Assembly (NCBI RefSeq): GCF_015904235.1
Contig: NZ_JADZLT010000054.1
Coordinates: forward strand, 2,501-66,500
DNA from: Methylobrevis albus
GTDB lineage: Bacteria; Pseudomonadota; Alphaproteobacteria; Rhizobiales; Pleomorphomonadaceae
Direction of reading: 5' to 3'
Length of the DNA: 64,000 bases
The stretch's first letter is position 1. Each line of letters begins with the position of its first letter. Both the position numbers and the translations under genes were made by a program. The notes below the pieces were generated by a model. It was not told the origin of the DNA, searched no databases, and saw nothing but the letters and a program-made list of their open reading frames with translations. Of this stretch, positions 63,298 through 64,000 are shown piece by piece.

Positions 63298-63939
63298 TTA
63301 CGCCGCGCCGCGGGCCTCGAACGTCACCACGTCGTCCGTCTTTTCGATCGTGACAACCATGCCGGCATCGCGGGCGAGCAGACCGGCGTAATACGGCTGG
63401 ATCGCGTGCGCGTCCGGGCTCTGGCTGATCTCGCCGGCGATGAGGTCGACGATATGCGGCGGGATGCGGGCGGCCATCCCCTTTGCCTCGATCCTCTGCA
63501 CCGGGCACGGCGCGCCGCCCTCGAGGCTGACGGTGATCACGCCGCCGCGCGGGATGGCGTGGATCGACAGCAGCAGCAGGTTGAGCAGCAGCTTGACCTG
63601 GTTCTTCGGCAAGAGCAGCCGCGGCGCGTTCCAGACGAACTCCGGCTTCTCGGCTTCCATGTAGCCCTTGGCGACCTTCTCGGCGTCGCCGAGGTCGACC
63701 TCCGCCCCCGCCGAGCCGGCCGCGCCGAAGGCGAGCCGCGCGAACTGCAGCTTCGACGAGGCCGTCTTCGCGCTCTTGCGGATCAGGTCGAAGGCGAAGA
63801 CCTTCATCTCCTCGTTCTGCTCTTCGTCGAGAAGTTCGAGACCGTTGGTGATCGCGCCGACCGGGCTGATGATGTCGTGGCAGACCCGCGAGCAGAGCAG
63901 CGCGGCAAGATCGATCGCTTCGATCGGATGGGTGGACAT
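63298..63939 (-). CDS. chpT: Histidine phosphotransferase ChpT
   Basis: A 213-residue protein with the fold of a histidine-kinase dimerisation and degenerate ATPase domain. The phosphorylated histidine is in LCSRVCHDIISPVGAITNGL (about 15-34; key H-D-I-x-x-P). The rest has KNQVKLLLNLLLLSIHAIPRG (about 112-132, key N...N element) but no ATP-lid, as in Caulobacter ChpT, which passes phosphate from CckA to CtrA and CpdR. GGAG precedes the ATG. It is 256 bp upstream of cheA on the same strand. Confidence 0.92.
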   Translation of the reverse strand: MSTHPIEAIDLAALLCSRVCHDIISPVGAITNGLELLDEEQNEEMKVFAFDLIRKSAKTASSKLQFARLAFGAAGSAGAEVDLGDAEKVAKGYMEAEKPEFVWNAPRLLLPKNQVKLLLNLLLLSIHAIPRGGVITVSLEGGAPCPVQRIEAKGMAARIPPHIVDLIAGEISQSPDAHAIQPYYAGLLARDAGMVVTIEKTDDVVTFEARGAA

Positions 63940-64000
63940 AATGTGCTCCGGTCTTCGGCTTGCGGTGGCGGATTGCCGCGATTCGTCGCCGTTCCAGTCG
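63940..64000. other. Window edge upstream of chpT
   Basis: 61 bp containing the chpT ribosome site and probably part of its promoter; too short to judge. Confidence 0.3.

Noticed and set aside
60723..63353. An 876-codon open frame on the plus strand
   Set aside because: It is antisense to cheA, whose domains are unambiguous.

Overview
This is a 64 kb stretch of a high-GC bacterial chromosome carrying about 60 protein genes. I saw no tRNA, rRNA, CRISPR array, prophage or insertion-sequence transposase. The gene set (CtrA, ChpT, alphaproteobacterial FliI/FliJ, a CheA with a C-terminal receiver, Tad-type proteins, an entericidin-like lipoprotein, GANTC sites near ctrA) points to an alphaproteobacterium, most likely of the order Hyphomicrobiales (Rhizobiales). 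A Fae-family gene next to folD hints at one-carbon metabolism. Genus cannot be fixed from this window.

Region by region. 0.1-3.3 kb: ribosome rescue factor arfB, a class-V aminotransferase of the alanine/serine-glyoxylate type and a Tat-exported metallo-beta-lactamase-fold protein. 3.3-9.5 kb (minus strand): a BMP-type nucleoside ABC importer (binding protein, double ATPase, two permeases) with an amidase inside the operon. 9.7-13.1 kb (minus): a polar amino-acid ABC importer without its ATPase, plus an aspartoacylase/AstE-like deacylase. 13.1-13.8 kb: a cluster of palindromic repeats. 13.8-21.7 kb: lytic transglycosylase, PYROXD2-like flavoprotein, DUF1294-like membrane protein, Rieske oxygenase, a Tad-domain protein, an HI0933-type flavoprotein and entericidin. 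21.9-25.4 kb: Fae-like protein, FolD, and LysR and DeoR regulators. 25.5-30 kb: ELWxxDGT-repeat exported protein, DDAH and cytosine-deaminase-type amidohydrolase. 30-46 kb: mostly housekeeping genes on the plus strand (VOC protein, lgt, midA-like, pgeF, M24/creatinase-like, lipoprotein, prs, rplY, pth, ychF, Tad+VWA protein, ubiK, ybjN-like, proC, COQ9-like), interrupted by a minus-strand AAA ATPase. 46-49.3 kb: fliI-fliJ divergent from ctrA. 49.4-54.6 kb: LysE exporter and a ugpBAEC glycerol-3-phosphate importer. 54.8-64 kb (minus): chpT-cheA-cheW-cheY-cheB-cheR, then a chemoreceptor gene.

The genes work together most clearly at the right-hand end. ChpT is the phosphotransferase known to pass phosphate to CtrA in alphaproteobacteria, and CtrA controls motility. 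Here ctrA shares a 384-bp control region with fliI, and that region carries four GANTC methylation sites and CtrA-like TTAA motifs. chpT sits directly upstream of the chemotaxis operon. Motility, chemotaxis and cell-cycle control therefore lie within 18 kb of each other.

The most distinctive non-coding content is a set of palindromic dispersed repeats. One family has four full copies (about 8.4, 15.2, 46.2 and 50.2 kb) with near-identical 40-48 bp inverted arms around a conserved, directional core. A second family is present as a tandem pair at 13.5-13.8 kb, and two further palindromic elements lie at 13.3-13.4 kb and 28.2-28.4 kb.
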